From Xanthobacteraceae bacterium (GTDB taxonomy: Bacteria; Pseudomonadota; Alphaproteobacteria; Rhizobiales; Xanthobacteraceae), in NCBI GenBank assembly GCA_031291475.1, contig JARLIY010000159.1, positions 1-60,359 on the forward strand: 60,359 bases of DNA, in the 5' to 3' direction. This document shows, piece by piece, positions 8,278 through 17,989 of this stretch; position 1 is the stretch's first letter, and every line of letters begins with the position of its first letter. The position numbers and the translations under genes were made by a program. Below the pieces are notes generated by a model that ran no database searches, was not told where the DNA came from, and worked only from the letters and a program-made list of their open reading frames with translations.

Positions 8278-10376
8278 CGAAGAGGAAAATGCGCCTCGCC
8301 TTTCTTGCCGCAGCGCTGGTTAGCGTCGCTGCACTCGGCGCCGCCGGGTGCTGGATCGCTGCGCTCGGCCCGGCTCCGCTTGGCGCCGATGTGGTCTTCT
8401 CTACGCGCGTGGTGGATCGCGACGGCCGATTGCTGCGGGCCTACGCCACGAGCGAAGGCCGCTGGCGGTTGCCGGCGCGGATCGCCGACGTCGATCCGAA
8501 GTTTTTCGATGTGCTACTGGCGTATGAAGACAAAAGGTTCCGCATCCATCGCGGCGTCGATCCGCTGGCTCTGGCGCGTGCGGCCATGCAGCTTGCCGGC
8601 AGCGGGCGGATACGCTCCGGCGGCTCGACGTTGACCATGCAGGTGGCGCGGCTCTTGGAGCCGCGCAGCGGCCGCAGCGTCGTTGCCAAGCTCCGGCAGA
8701 TGGTGCGCGCGCTGGAGATCGAGCGCACGCTCAGCAAGGATGAGATCGTTTCGCTCTATCTCGATCTCGCGCCCTATGGCGGCAATATCGAGGGCATCCG
8801 GGCCGCCGCGCTTTCGTATTTCGGCAAGGAGCCGCGCCGGCTTTCGCTTGGCGAAGCGGCGCTCCTCGTGGCGCTGCCGCAATCCCCGGAATTGCGCCGG
8901 CCGGACCGCTCGGCGGCGGCGGCGCGCGCCGCCAGAAACCGGGTGCTCGATCGTTACGCCGCGTCGGGGAACGTGCCCGCCGACGAGATTGCGCTGGCCA
9001 AGGCCGAACCGGTGCCAGCGGGGCGCCGCCCCATGCCGCTTTTCGCGCCGCACGCCGCCGATCGCGCGGTCGCGCAAGCGGCACCGGGCAGTGAAGTGCG
9101 ACTCAGCATCGATGCCGAGCTGCAAAAAAATCTCGAAGAGCTGGCGCGCGAGCGCGTGCGCACGCTCTCGCTGACGCTCGGTCCGGACATTTCGCTTGCG
9201 ATGTTGGCCGTCGACAATGCGAGCGGTGAGGTGCGCGCCCTTGTCGGGTCGCCGGATTATTTCGACGCGCGCCGCGCCGGCCAGGTGGATATGACGCAGG
9301 CGCTGCGGTCGCCCGGTTCGACGTTAAAGCCTTTTATTTATGGGCTGGGCTTCGAAGACGGCTTCATCCATCCCGAAACGCTGATCGAAGACCGGCCGAC
9401 GCGCTACGGCGGCTATGCGCCGCAAAATTTCGATTTCACCTTTCAAGGCACGGTGACGGTTCGCAAGGCGTTGCAGCTTTCGCTGAATCTCCCAGCACTT
9501 ACGGTGCTCGATGAGGTCGGAGCGAGCCGCTTTGCCGCGCGGCTCAAGCAGGCCGGCGCCGGCCTTGTGTTGCCCGACGGCGAGGCGCCAGGTCTCGCCG
9601 TCGGCCTCGGCGGCGTCGGCATCAAGCTATCCGATCTGGTGATGCTCTATGCCGGCGTTGCGCGGCTCGGCACCACATTGCCGCTCCGCGAACATGTGTC
9701 GCCCCCGGCCGGGGAGGGGACGCGACTGATGACGCCGGTCGCCGCCTGGTATGTCGGCCGCGTCCTCCTCGGCACGCCGCCGCCGGAAAACGGCGTCGGC
9801 GGTCGCATCGCGTTCAAGACCGGAACCAGTTACGGCTATCGCGACGCCTGGTCGGTCGGTTTCGACGGCAGGCACACCATCGGCATCTGGGTCGGCCGTC
9901 CCGACGGCGCGCCGGTGCCGGGCCTGGTCGGACGCGCCGCCGCCGCACCGATCCTGTTCGATGCCTTCGCGCGGTTGCCGACGCCGCTCGCGCCGCTGCC
10001 GCGCGCACCGGAAGGCGTGCTGGTCGCGACGAGCGCCAAGCTGCCGCCGCCGCTCCGGCATTTTCAGTCGGGCGACCGCATCGGCGAGACCGCGCCGGAC
10101 CGGCTGCATATCCTCTTTCCGCCCGATGGCGCCCGGCTTGAACTCGGCGCCAACGAGGCAACGCCCGCTCCGATCCCTTTGAAAGTTAGCGGCGGCGTGG
10201 CGCCGCTCACCGTTCTGGTCAACGGCATGCCGGTTTTACCGCAGCCGCGGGGCAGCTCTTTCTTTCAGTCGAGCGGACCCGGCTTCGCGCGCGTCACCGT
10301 GATCGACAGCGCCGGCGCGACCGACAGCGTTCTGGTGCGGCTCGATGAGAGCGCGAAAGCCGTTCTTTCCCGCTGA
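8274..10376 (+). CDS. pbpC: penicillin-binding protein 1C
   Basis: This 700-residue bifunctional peptidoglycan synthase has an N-terminal membrane anchor (about residues 7-28). The GT51 glycosyltransferase domain has its catalytic Glu at EDKRF (E85), followed by GGSTLTMQ. The transpeptidase domain has S349-T-L-K352 (SxxK), SLN and KTG (K515). The C-terminus after about residue 600 fits the PBP1C-specific beta domain. Its ATG overlaps the stop of the alpha-2-macroglobulin gene, so the two are translationally coupled. The protein works on the outer face of the inner membrane. All key catalytic motifs are intact. Confidence 0.95.
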   Translation: MTKRKMRLAFLAAALVSVAALGAAGCWIAALGPAPLGADVVFSTRVVDRDGRLLRAYATSEGRWRLPARIADVDPKFFDVLLAYEDKRFRIHRGVDPLALARAAMQLAGSGRIRSGGSTLTMQVARLLEPRSGRSVVAKLRQMVRALEIERTLSKDEIVSLYLDLAPYGGNIEGIRAAALSYFGKEPRRLSLGEAALLVALPQSPELRRPDRSAAAARAARNRVLDRYAASGNVPADEIALAKAEPVPAGRRPMPLFAPHAADRAVAQAAPGSEVRLSIDAELQKNLEELARERVRTLSLTLGPDISLAMLAVDNASGEVRALVGSPDYFDARRAGQVDMTQALRSPGSTLKPFIYGLGFEDGFIHPETLIEDRPTRYGGYAPQNFDFTFQGTVTVRKALQLSLNLPALTVLDEVGASRFAARLKQAGAGLVLPDGEAPGLAVGLGGVGIKLSDLVMLYAGVARLGTTLPLREHVSPPAGEGTRLMTPVAAWYVGRVLLGTPPPENGVGGRIAFKTGTSYGYRDAWSVGFDGRHTIGIWVGRPDGAPVPGLVGRAAAAPILFDAFARLPTPLAPLPRAPEGVLVATSAKLPPPLRHFQSGDRIGETAPDRLHILFPPDGARLELGANEATPAPIPLKVSGGVAPLTVLVNGMPVLPQPRGSSFFQSSGPGFARVTVIDSAGATDSVLVRLDESAKAVLSR

Positions 10377-10422
10377 TGGCGATTTCACTATGGTCGGCGT
10401 CCGTTCACGCGCCGGGAGAGGT

Positions 10423-11304
10423 ATGAGCACGAGCAAGAGCGCAGCGCCGCGGAGCTCTGTACCGATCGGCCGTGCCGGGCCTGTCGCGCTGGTCCGGCGC
10501 ATTGCCACCAATCTTCTGCGCTTTCTCGTCGTCCTCACGCACAGCCCGCGGGCGCGGCCGCCGCGATGGAAAAGCGGCGCCTTGACCGCGATCGCAGCCG
10601 CGGTCGCTGTGATCGTCGCTTCGATGTTTTTCCTCGACACTGCGGCCAGCGCTTGGGCGAGGCACCTGCCGCACGGTCTTGTCGATTTCGCCGACCAGAT
10701 CACCAATTTCGGCCTCGGCGGTAAGTTTCTCTACCCGCTCGGCTTCATTCTTTTGTGTCTCGCGGCGATCATAACGCCGTCACTGCCGCGCCGGACGCAA
10801 GGAACGCTGGCGGCGCTCGCGGCGCGCTTCGGCTTCCTCTTTGTGGCGATCGGTTTACCGGGATTATTTACAACGACCATCAAGCGCTTGATCGGCCGGG
10901 CGCGGCCCTATGTCGGCGTGCAGGACGATCCGTTTGCCTATATGCCGTTCATCTGGCGGCCGGAATACGCCAGCATGCCGTCCGGCCACGCGACGACGGC
11001 GACCGCGGCGGCGATTGCGATTGGCGCGATCTGGCCGCGAGCGCGCGCCGTCATGTGGCTCTACGCGCTGATCATCATGCTCACCCGGGTCGTCATTAAC
11101 GTGCACCATCCGAGCGATGTGATCGCCGGCGCGCTGGTCGGCGTTATCGGCGCGCTCCTGGTGCGGCGCTGGTTTGCGGCGCGGCGTCTGGTGTTTTCCC
11201 CGGAATATCTGCGGGTCTATCCGTGGCCGTCGTTCGAGCGGCTGAGGACCGCGCTCCGCGACGTCGTGAGCGGACCTCAGCGGACGAACGACCAGTTCTT
11301 GTAA
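10423..11304 (+). CDS. PAP2-superfamily membrane phosphatase
   Basis: From the ATG at 10423 (preceded by GGGAGAGG) this is 293 residues with about five to six membrane helices. The three phosphatase motifs are present: K-x6-R-P (KRLIGRARP), PSGH, and R-x5-H-x3-D (RVVINVHHPSD). PAP2 enzymes remove phosphate from lipid pyrophosphates on the periplasmic side, such as undecaprenyl-PP or lipid A. The gene lies 46 bases after pbpC on the same strand. A role in recycling undecaprenyl carrier or modifying envelope lipids alongside PBP1C is plausible but inferred. An in-frame upstream ATG at 10345 lies inside pbpC and is less likely. Confidence 0.88.
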   Translation: MSTSKSAAPRSSVPIGRAGPVALVRRIATNLLRFLVVLTHSPRARPPRWKSGALTAIAAAVAVIVASMFFLDTAASAWARHLPHGLVDFADQITNFGLGGKFLYPLGFILLCLAAIITPSLPRRTQGTLAALAARFGFLFVAIGLPGLFTTTIKRLIGRARPYVGVQDDPFAYMPFIWRPEYASMPSGHATTATAAAIAIGAIWPRARAVMWLYALIIMLTRVVINVHHPSDVIAGALVGVIGALLVRRWFAARRLVFSPEYLRVYPWPSFERLRTALRDVVSGPQRTNDQFL

Positions 11305-11530
11305 AAGAGGCGCTTGAACGAGCCGGAAATGGCGCTTGCCACTTGCACGGCGATTTCAAAGGCGCCCTGGAAATAGTTGGGACGCACGATATCCATGAAC
11401 AGGCAGTAGCGAATGTGATCCACGTCGTTGATCGATCGGTGGAACATCGTGTCGTCGAAAATGAATAGCGGATTTTCGTTTCCAAAAATGGACCTTATCG
11501 TCCACTTCAATGTAGACGTCGCGCGCGAAC
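11277..11530 (-). pseudogene. C-terminal fragment of an aspartyl/asparaginyl beta-hydroxylase-like gene
   Basis: The minus strand encodes a stretch typical of the Asp/Asn beta-hydroxylase (LpxO/AspH-like) cupin: NPLFIFDDTMFHRS, then DVDHIRYCLFMDIVRPNY. The H and R sit where the family has its iron-binding His and 2-oxoglutarate-binding Arg. The preceding strand (DVYIEVDDKVHFW) is in a neighbouring frame. Removing one T from the T5 run near 11490 would join them. There is no N-terminal half: the fragment begins directly at the stop of the cystathionine lyase gene. It is therefore a truncated and frameshifted relic ending KRLFYKNWSFVR. Confidence 0.65.
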
Positions 11531-11535
11531 AGCTC

Positions 11536-12744
11536 TCACCCGCGGGTAGCCGCCGCGAACGCCGCGAAGCCGCGCTCGAGATCGGCAAGCAAATCCTCGA
11601 CCGCTTCCAGGCCGATGTGAAAGCGCACAGTCGGGCCGCCCGGCGCCCAACGGGTCGCCGTGCGCACCTTGGTGCAATCGAACGGGATGGCGAGGCTCTC
11701 ATAGCCGCCCCACGACGCGCCGATGCCGAACAGTTCGAGCGCATCGAGAAAAGCGTACACCGTCTGCTGCGGAACCGGCTTCAACACCACACTGAAGAGT
11801 CCTGACGCGCCGGTAAAGTCCCGCTTCCACAATGCGTGGCCGGGATGGCTTGCAAACGCCGGATGAATTAGGCGCAACACCTCGGGTCGTCGCTCGAGCC
11901 ACTGTGCCACCGCGACGCCGGATCGGTAGTGTCGATCGAGCCGCACCGCGAGCGTGCGCAGGCCGCGCTGGCCGAGATACATATCGTCGGGGCCGACGCA
12001 CCATCCGTTGACGCCCACGGTGTTCTTCAGGGTGGCGACGGTCGAGTCGTTGGCTGAGACCGTGCCCAGCATCACATCGGAATGGCCGCCGATATATTTG
12101 GTGCCGGCCTGGATCGACAAATCCACGCCGAAATCGAGCGGCCGGAAATAGAGCGGCGTCGCCCAGGTGTTATCCATGAGCACGACCGCGCCTTTGCCGT
12201 GCGCCGCCTCGGCAATCGCCTCTACGTCCTGAATCTCGAAGCTCAGCGAGCCCGGCGATTCGATAAGAACCGCGCGGGTGCTGGGTTGAAAGAGTTTGGC
12301 GATGCCGCCGCCGATCAATGGATCGTAGTAGGTGGTGGTGACGCCGAACCGGCTGAGAATCTGGTCGCAGAAGGTGCGCGTCGGCCCGTAGGCGCTGTCG
12401 GTAACGAGGAGATTATCGCCGGCCTTGAGCACCGATAGCAAAGCTGCCGAGATCGCCGCCAGTCCCGACGGCAACAGCGCCACGCCCGCGCAGCGCGGGC
12501 CTTCGAGCTCCTGAAGCGCGCGTTCGAGCGCCTCCGTCGTCGGCGTGCCGCGGCGGCCGTACTGATAACGCGCGCGATGGGCGAGAAAATCCTCGGCACT
12601 CGGATAAAGCACGGTCGAGGCGTGGTAGACTGGCGGGTTGACGAACCCGTGATACGAAGCGGGATCCCGTCCGCCGGTGACCACTTTCGTATCCGGATGT
12701 CGCTCCGGGCTCGGGCCGTCTTTCTTGCCCTCTTTCATGGCCAT
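11536..12744 (-). CDS. metC: cystathionine beta-lyase (PLP-dependent)
   Basis: This 402-residue protein belongs to the Cys/Met-metabolism PLP family (fold type I). The cofactor lysine is K216 in QAGTKYIGGHSDVM. The phosphate-binding PSGLAAISAAL and the DNTWATP motif are present. Cystathionine beta-lyase converts cystathionine to homocysteine, ammonia and pyruvate in methionine synthesis, in the cytosol. Overall sequence style (YGRRGTPT, GGYESLAIP) fits the lyase subgroup better than gamma-synthases. ATGs at residues 1 and 3 are both possible starts. It is divergent from the amino-acid transporter operon across about 190 bases. A broken hydroxylase fragment lies just downstream. Confidence 0.9.
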   Translation of the reverse strand: MAMKEGKKDGPSPERHPDTKVVTGGRDPASYHGFVNPPVYHASTVLYPSAEDFLAHRARYQYGRRGTPTTEALERALQELEGPRCAGVALLPSGLAAISAALLSVLKAGDNLLVTDSAYGPTRTFCDQILSRFGVTTTYYDPLIGGGIAKLFQPSTRAVLIESPGSLSFEIQDVEAIAEAAHGKGAVVLMDNTWATPLYFRPLDFGVDLSIQAGTKYIGGHSDVMLGTVSANDSTVATLKNTVGVNGWCVGPDDMYLGQRGLRTLAVRLDRHYRSGVAVAQWLERRPEVLRLIHPAFASHPGHALWKRDFTGASGLFSVVLKPVPQQTVYAFLDALELFGIGASWGGYESLAIPFDCTKVRTATRWAPGGPTVRFHIGLEAVEDLLADLERGFAAFAAATRG

Positions 12745-12938
12745 CGTCTCTTGCGTGTGTCGCCGGGCGCCAGGCGCCTATGGGTCGTTAATTCTGCCAT
12801 TACTTCGGCATCGCGGGTCCGCGTCAACCCTTGACCTTACGGGGCGATCGTTCTCAGATGCCGCCGCGCAGCGGAACAGACGTGCACGCGCCGGACGCCG
12901 GGGGTTTGGCGCGGCCTCCCATCCTGAAAGGCCTGATC

Positions 12939-13955
12939 ATGAATCGCCTCGCTTCGGCAGTCGCTTTGGCCATGGCGCTCGCATTGGCAACGCAGGCCGC
13001 CTCGGCGCAGACGCTGGCCGGGGTCAAGGATCGCGGCGAACTCATCTGCGGCGCCAACGGCACGCTGGCGGGCTTCGGCATGCCCGACCCGCAAGGCAAT
13101 TGGACCGGCTTTGACGTCGATTTTTGCAGGGCCATCGCGGCGGCGATCTTCAACGACCCCGCTAAAGTCAAATTCGTGCCACTGACCGCCAAGGATCGCT
13201 TCACGGCGCTGCAATCGGGCGAGATCGACGTATTGTCGCGCAACACGACATGGACGCTGTCGCGAGACACCTCGCTCGGGCTCGATTTCGTTGCCGTCAC
13301 TTTCTATGACGGCCAAGGCTTCATGGTGCGCAAGGCGCTCAAGGTCAGTTCGGCGTTGGAGCTTAACGACGCTTCGGTGTGCGTGCAGCAAGGCACCACC
13401 AGCGAGCTCAATCTCGCCGATTATTTCCGCTCCAACCACATGGGCGTGAAAACGGTCACGTTCGCGACCGGCGATGAGGCGCTCAAAGCCTATGAATCGG
13501 GCCGCTGCGACGCCTATACCACCGATTCGTCGGGCCTCTACGGCGAACGCTTGCAACTGGCCGAGCCGAGCCAGCATATCGTGCTGCCGGAGATCATCTC
13601 CAAGGAGCCGCTCAGCCCCGCGGTGCGCCACGGCGACAACCAGTGGGCCGACATCGTGCGCTGGACCCATTTCGTCATGCTCGATGCCGAAGAGCTCGGC
13701 ATCGCCAAGAGCAATGTGGACGCCAAGCTCAAATCCGACGATCCGGAGACGCGGCGGCTTCTTGGCGTCGAGGGTCAATACGGCGATGCGCTCGGCCTGA
13801 CCAACGATTGGGCGTATCGCATCGTCAGGCATATCGGCAATTACGGCGAAAGCTTCGAACGTAATATCGGCCAGAGCTCGCCGCTGAAGATCGTGCGCGG
13901 GCTGAACGCGCTGTGGACCAAGGGCGGCCTGCAATACGGGCCGCCGATCCGCTAA
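12939..13955 (+). CDS. aapJ: general L-amino-acid ABC transporter, periplasmic binding protein
   Basis: From the ATG at 12939 the product is 338 residues. It has a clear Sec signal peptide (MNRLASAVALAMALALATQAASAQ) and an SBP_bac_3 fold beginning TLAGVKDRGELICGANG. The size and the long C-terminal region (LLGVEGQYGDALGLTNDWAYRIV) match AapJ/BztA rather than smaller polar amino-acid binding proteins. It binds amino acids in the periplasm and delivers them to AapQM. It is the first gene of a four-gene operon. The frame is open upstream to 12831, but no signal peptide would result from that start. Confidence 0.93.
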   Translation: MNRLASAVALAMALALATQAASAQTLAGVKDRGELICGANGTLAGFGMPDPQGNWTGFDVDFCRAIAAAIFNDPAKVKFVPLTAKDRFTALQSGEIDVLSRNTTWTLSRDTSLGLDFVAVTFYDGQGFMVRKALKVSSALELNDASVCVQQGTTSELNLADYFRSNHMGVKTVTFATGDEALKAYESGRCDAYTTDSSGLYGERLQLAEPSQHIVLPEIISKEPLSPAVRHGDNQWADIVRWTHFVMLDAEELGIAKSNVDAKLKSDDPETRRLLGVEGQYGDALGLTNDWAYRIVRHIGNYGESFERNIGQSSPLKIVRGLNALWTKGGLQYGPPIR

Positions 13956-13961
13956 ACGCCC

Positions 13962-15143
13962 GTGTCGCAGCAGGACGCATTGCAGCAGGATTTGCCGCGC
14001 CCCACGCGCCGCCTCGGTGGTGTCGCGATCCAGATCGCGATCCTCCTCGTTATCGGCGTTCTTGCCTACGGCGCGATCGTCAACGTGACCCAAAATCTCG
14101 CGCGCGCCCATATCGCCTCGGGCTTCGGCTTCTGGAACAACACCGCCGGCTTCGATATCAGCCAGACCCTGATCGCCTATTCGGCGAGTACGTCGACTTT
14201 CGGCCGCGCGTTCTGGGTGGGCCTTCTCAACACGCTTCTCGTCGCCGCCATCGGCATCGTGCTCGCGACATTGCTCGGCTTCATCGTCGGCGTTGCGCGG
14301 CTGTCGCGCAATTGGCTCCTGGCGCGGCTGGCCGGCGGTTACGTCGAGCTGGTCCGCAACGTGCCGCTCTTGTTGCAGCTTTTGTTCTGGTACAACGCCG
14401 TGCTCAAATCGCTGCCACTGTTGCGCGGCAGCATGACGTTTCCGGGCGGCGCCATCCTCAATAATCGCGGTCTGTTCCTGCCGCGGCCGGAATTCGGCCC
14501 GTATTTCACCGCCGTTCTCATCGCGCTGCTTGCCGGCATCGTCGCCGCGATCGGGCTGCATCACTTTGCGCGCCGGCGCCGCGAGCGCACCGGCGAGGAG
14601 ATACCGATTGCCGGGCCGGCGATGGCCCTCATCGTCGGGTTGCCGCTCTTGGTCTTTATGCTGGCGGGCTCGCCGCTGACATTCAGCGTGCCGCAGATGG
14701 GCCGCTTCAACGTCAGCGGCGGCATCGAAATTCTGCCGGAATTCGCCGCCCTGGTTGTCGCGCTGTCGGTCTATACCGCGTCCTTCATCGCTGAGGTGGT
14801 GCGCGCGGGCATACTTTCGGTATCCGGCGGTCAAACCGAGGCCGCCCAGGCGCTCGGTCTTCGCTCCCGCGTGACGCTGCGCCTCGTCATCTTCCCGCAG
14901 GCGATGCGCGTCATTATTCCGCCGCTGACCAGCCAGTACCTCAATCTGATCAAAAACTCCTCGCTCGCCGTCGCCATCGGTTATCCCGATCTGGTCCAGG
15001 TCTTCGCCGGCACTGTGCTCAATATCACCGGCCAGGCGGTGGAGGTGATCGCGCTCACCATGGCGGTCTATCTCGTCATCAGTCTGTTTACGTCGTTGCT
15101 GATGAACCTGTATGCGCGGACGACCGCGATCGTGGAGCGCTGA
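13962..15143 (+). CDS. aapQ: general L-amino-acid ABC transporter permease AapQ
   Basis: This 393-residue inner-membrane permease has an N-terminal membrane helix, then the HAAT-type permease domain (GRAFWVGLLNTLLVA onward). The cytoplasmic coupling loop is EAAQALGLRS, which contacts the ATPase. The start is GTG at 13962, six bases after the aapJ stop. No upstream ATG fits. A large loop between the first helices is usual for the AapQ/M pair and distinguishes them from short HisM-type permeases. It pairs with AapM to form the channel. Confidence 0.92.
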   Translation: MSQQDALQQDLPRPTRRLGGVAIQIAILLVIGVLAYGAIVNVTQNLARAHIASGFGFWNNTAGFDISQTLIAYSASTSTFGRAFWVGLLNTLLVAAIGIVLATLLGFIVGVARLSRNWLLARLAGGYVELVRNVPLLLQLLFWYNAVLKSLPLLRGSMTFPGGAILNNRGLFLPRPEFGPYFTAVLIALLAGIVAAIGLHHFARRRRERTGEEIPIAGPAMALIVGLPLLVFMLAGSPLTFSVPQMGRFNVSGGIEILPEFAALVVALSVYTASFIAEVVRAGILSVSGGQTEAAQALGLRSRVTLRLVIFPQAMRVIIPPLTSQYLNLIKNSSLAVAIGYPDLVQVFAGTVLNITGQAVEVIALTMAVYLVISLFTSLLMNLYARTTAIVER

Positions 15144-15147
15144 CCGC

Positions 15148-16296
15148 ATGAGCGCCATCGGCGATCAAGGGTATCTGCGTGCGCTGCCGGCGGAGCCGCT
15201 GTCGCCGCCTCCCGCGCGTTCCGGCATGTTCGGTTGGCTGCGCGTCAATCTTTTTTCCAGCCCGGCTAACGTCGCGCTGACGCTCCTTTGCCTTTTGTTC
15301 ATCGCGCTGGTCGTGCTGCCGCTCGTTCGCTTTTTCCTCATCGACGCGGTCTGGTCCGGAACCGATCGAGACGCGTGCCTGGCTTCGGCCGCGCAACCGC
15401 ATCCCGGCGCCTGCTGGGCCTTTGTGCGGGTCTGGTTTTCTTATTTCATTTACGGCTTTTATCCGCTCGGTGAGCGCTGGCGGGTCGACCTGTTCTTTCT
15501 CGCTTTGGCGTTCGGCGTCGTCTGGCTGTCGTGGCTGTCGGCGCCGCGCCGCGCCATCGGCGCCGTGTATTTTTTCGTTGTGCTGCCGGTTTTGTCGTTT
15601 GTTCTGCTGCACGGCGCTCCGCCGATCGGGCTCAAGATTGTTTCCACGTCGCTGTGGGGCGGCGTCCTGGTGACCATCGTCGTCGCTACCATCGGCATCG
15701 TCGTATCGTTGCCGCTCGGCATCCTCCTCGCATTGGGGCGCCGCTCCGAACTTCCTGTGGTCAAGTTGGTCGCGGTGGGCTTCATCGAGTTTGTCCGCGG
15801 CGTGCCAGTCATCACCGTCTTGTTCATGGCGAGCGTGATGCTGCCGCTATTCGTCCCCGAACGGCTGGCGCCGGACAAGCTCGTTCGCGCCCTGATCGGC
15901 GTGGCGCTATTCGCCTCCGCTTACATGGCGGAGGTGGTGCGCGGCGGGCTGGCCGCGATCCCGCGCGGCCAATACGAAGCGGCGCGGGCGCTTGGGCTGA
16001 CGTATTGGCCCATGATGGGCCTCGTCGTCCTGCCGCAGGCGCTACGCGTGACCTTGCCGAACATTGTCAATACCTTCATCGGGCTGTTCAAGGACACGAC
16101 CCTGGTGTTCGTGGTGGGAATTTTCGACTTCCTGCGCACCATCGAGGCGGCTCGCGCCGACCCGGCATGGGCGGCGCCGAATATTGCGGTCACCGGTTAC
16201 GTATTCGCAGCGCTCTTCTACTTCGCCTGCTGCTATGGCATGTCGCGTTACGCCCGCAGCGTGGAAACGCGGCTTGCCCGCGCCGGCCGGCAGTGA
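15148..16296 (+). CDS. aapM: general L-amino-acid ABC transporter permease AapM
   Basis: This 382-residue permease starts [10 protein letters not shown] four bases after the aapQ stop. It has an N-terminal helix ([20 protein letters not shown]), an extended loop with paired cysteines ([16 protein letters not shown]), several extra helices, then the permease domain. The coupling loop is [10 protein letters not shown], followed by [21 protein letters not shown]. It forms the channel with AapQ. The order J-Q-M-P is the canonical rhizobial operon. Confidence 0.92.
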   Translation: MSAIGDQGYLRALPAEPLSPPPARSGMFGWLRVNLFSSPANVALTLLCLLFIALVVLPLVRFFLIDAVWSGTDRDACLASAAQPHPGACWAFVRVWFSYFIYGFYPLGERWRVDLFFLALAFGVVWLSWLSAPRRAIGAVYFFVVLPVLSFVLLHGAPPIGLKIVSTSLWGGVLVTIVVATIGIVVSLPLGILLALGRRSELPVVKLVAVGFIEFVRGVPVITVLFMASVMLPLFVPERLAPDKLVRALIGVALFASAYMAEVVRGGLAAIPRGQYEAARALGLTYWPMMGLVVLPQALRVTLPNIVNTFIGLFKDTTLVFVVGIFDFLRTIEAARADPAWAAPNIAVTGYVFAALFYFACCYGMSRYARSVETRLARAGRQ

Positions 16297-16307
16297 CAGG
16301 GGTGACG

Positions 16308-17084
16308 ATGCAGGATCGTCCGGGCAATCCGAGCGTTGCGCCGCCGGCGGCCGAGGTGGCGGTCGAAATCGCCGGCCTGCACAAATGGTATGGGGACTTC
16401 CACGTCCTGCGCGACATCAATCTGAAAGTCGCCCGCGGCGAGCGCATCGTCATATGCGGCCCCTCCGGCGGCGGCAAGTCGACGCTGCTTCGCTGCATCA
16501 ACCGGCTTGAGGACTGGCAGCGCGGCCGCATCGTCGTCGACGGCGTCGAACTGACGGACGATCCCAAGCGCATCCTTGCGGTGCGCCGCGACGTCGGCAT
16601 GGTGTTTCAGCAATTCAACCTTTTTCCGCACCTCACCGTGCTGGAGAACTGCACCCTGGCGCCGATCTGGGTGCGGCATATGCCCAAGCGCGACGCCGAG
16701 GCGCTGGCGATGAACTATCTCGCGCGCGTGAAAATACCCGAGCAGGCCGACAAGTATCCTGCGCGCCTGTCCGGCGGCCAGCAGCAACGCGTGGCGATTG
16801 CGCGCGCGCTTTGCATGAATCCTAACATCATGCTGTTCGACGAGCCGACCTCGGCGCTCGATCCGGAAATGGTCAAGGAAGTGCTCGACACCATGGTGGA
16901 GCTGGCGAACGACGGCATCACCATGCTCGTGGTCTCCCACGAGATGGGATTTGCCCGCCAGGTCGCCGACCGCGTCATCCTCATGGACGACGGGCAGATC
17001 GTCGAAATCAACGGGCCGAAGAATTTCTTCGATCACCCGCAGCACGAACGCACGCGTTCGTTTCTTCGACAAATCATTCATTGA
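16308..17084 (+). CDS. aapP: general L-amino-acid ABC transporter ATP-binding protein
   Basis: This 258-residue ATPase begins [10 protein letters not shown] at the ATG at 16308, eleven bases after aapM. Walker A is GPSGGGKST. The Q-loop is [15 protein letters not shown], the signature is LSGGQQQR, Walker B is [12 protein letters not shown], and the switch His is in VVSHEMGFA. It energises AapJQM. All nucleotide-binding motifs are intact. The 165 bases after it hold no obvious terminator. Confidence 0.95.
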   Translation: MQDRPGNPSVAPPAAEVAVEIAGLHKWYGDFHVLRDINLKVARGERIVICGPSGGGKSTLLRCINRLEDWQRGRIVVDGVELTDDPKRILAVRRDVGMVFQQFNLFPHLTVLENCTLAPIWVRHMPKRDAEALAMNYLARVKIPEQADKYPARLSGGQQQRVAIARALCMNPNIMLFDEPTSALDPEMVKEVLDTMVELANDGITMLVVSHEMGFARQVADRVILMDDGQIVEINGPKNFFDHPQHERTRSFLRQIIH

Positions 17085-17249
17085 ACGCGACATTTCGATC
17101 CCGCCCGCAAATTTGAACGACGGTTCATGTTCAAGGTCGAATTGTGATGATGGCCTTTTTTTGTAAAGCCAACCTGACCAAACTTTAACTTGAGTCCCGC
17201 GGGCAGCGGCCTTTTACTTTCACATTGAATCTCTCTTTTGGAGGAGAAC

Positions 17250-17867
17250 ATGTTGAAGCCCATGGTCGTTGCGACGGCAGCGTTTGTCATCGCCGGCTCA
17301 TCTCTCGTCTACGCGCAACAGCGCTTCGATGGACCGGGTTCCCGTGACGGCGGTCCGCGGTTCGAACAGCGGCATCTGCCGAGCGCCGAAGATATGGCAG
17401 CGTTCACCGACGCGCGCATCGCCGCGCTCAAGGCGGGCCTCGAGCTGACGCCCGACCAGGCGAAAAACTGGCCGGCGTTCGAGCAGGCGCTGCGCGATCT
17501 GGCACAGCTTCGCGTCGAGCGCGTGCAGGCGCGCCGGCTGGCGGAGCAGGGCCAGCAGCCCGCCACGACGCCGTTCGATCGGCTGTCGCGCCGGGCTGAC
17601 GCTTTGTCGAAGACCGGCGCCGCGCTCAAACACGTCGCCGATGCCGGCGCGCCGCTCTATCAGAGCCTCAACGACGCCCAGAAGGAGCGCTTCAAAAAGC
17701 TGGCGCGCCTTTTGCGGCCGCATCATCACATGCATGCGCGCAACGAAGGCGGCCAAGGCGGCCATAATTGGCGCGAAGGCCAGGATTACGGTCGCGACGG
17801 CGGGCAGGGCGGTCCGTGGTGGAGACACCACGTTCGCCGCTTCGAGCAGCGGGGCTCCGAGCTCTAA
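17250..17867 (+). CDS. Spy/CpxP-family periplasmic LTxxQ protein
   Basis: With the ATG at 17250 (preceded by GAGGAG) the protein is 205 residues. A signal peptide (MLKPMVVATAAFVIAGSSLVYAQ) is followed by a helical domain carrying two LTxxQ-type motifs, LTPDQ and LNDAQ, as in Spy/CpxP periplasmic chaperones. The tail is rich in His, Gly and Arg (HHHMHARNEGGQGG), which could bind metals. Related alphaproteobacterial proteins respond to envelope or metal stress. The role here is inferred from the motif only. A strong terminator follows at 17923-17964. Confidence 0.85.
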   Translation: MLKPMVVATAAFVIAGSSLVYAQQRFDGPGSRDGGPRFEQRHLPSAEDMAAFTDARIAALKAGLELTPDQAKNWPAFEQALRDLAQLRVERVQARRLAEQGQQPATTPFDRLSRRADALSKTGAALKHVADAGAPLYQSLNDAQKERFKKLARLLRPHHHMHARNEGGQGGHNWREGQDYGRDGGQGGPWWRHHVRRFEQRGSEL

Positions 17868-17922
17868 GGCAAGGCAACCCCATGGCTGTCCGCCGAATCT
17901 CCCTCTCGCGGCGGGCACCGAA

Positions 17923-17964
17923 AGCGGAAGCCGCAAGGTACCTGCCTTGCGGCTTTCGCTTTTT
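17923..17964 (+). terminator. rho-independent terminator after the Spy-like gene
   Basis: A nearly perfect 16-bp inverted repeat (AGCGGAAGCCGCAAGG with CCTTGCGGCTTTCGCT, six-base loop) is followed directly by TTTT. The run of T lies on the plus-strand side, so it terminates the LTxxQ gene. It also insulates it from the convergent sulfur operon that ends at 17990. Confidence 0.85.
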
Positions 17965-17989
17965 GCGAGCCGACGATTATCGTCGAGAA

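Noticed and set aside
12837..15158. 773-codon minus-strand open frame opposite aapJ and aapQ
   Set aside because: Antisense to two clear transporter genes; composition (Arg, Asp, Glu, His rich) is that of a complementary frame, with no motif.
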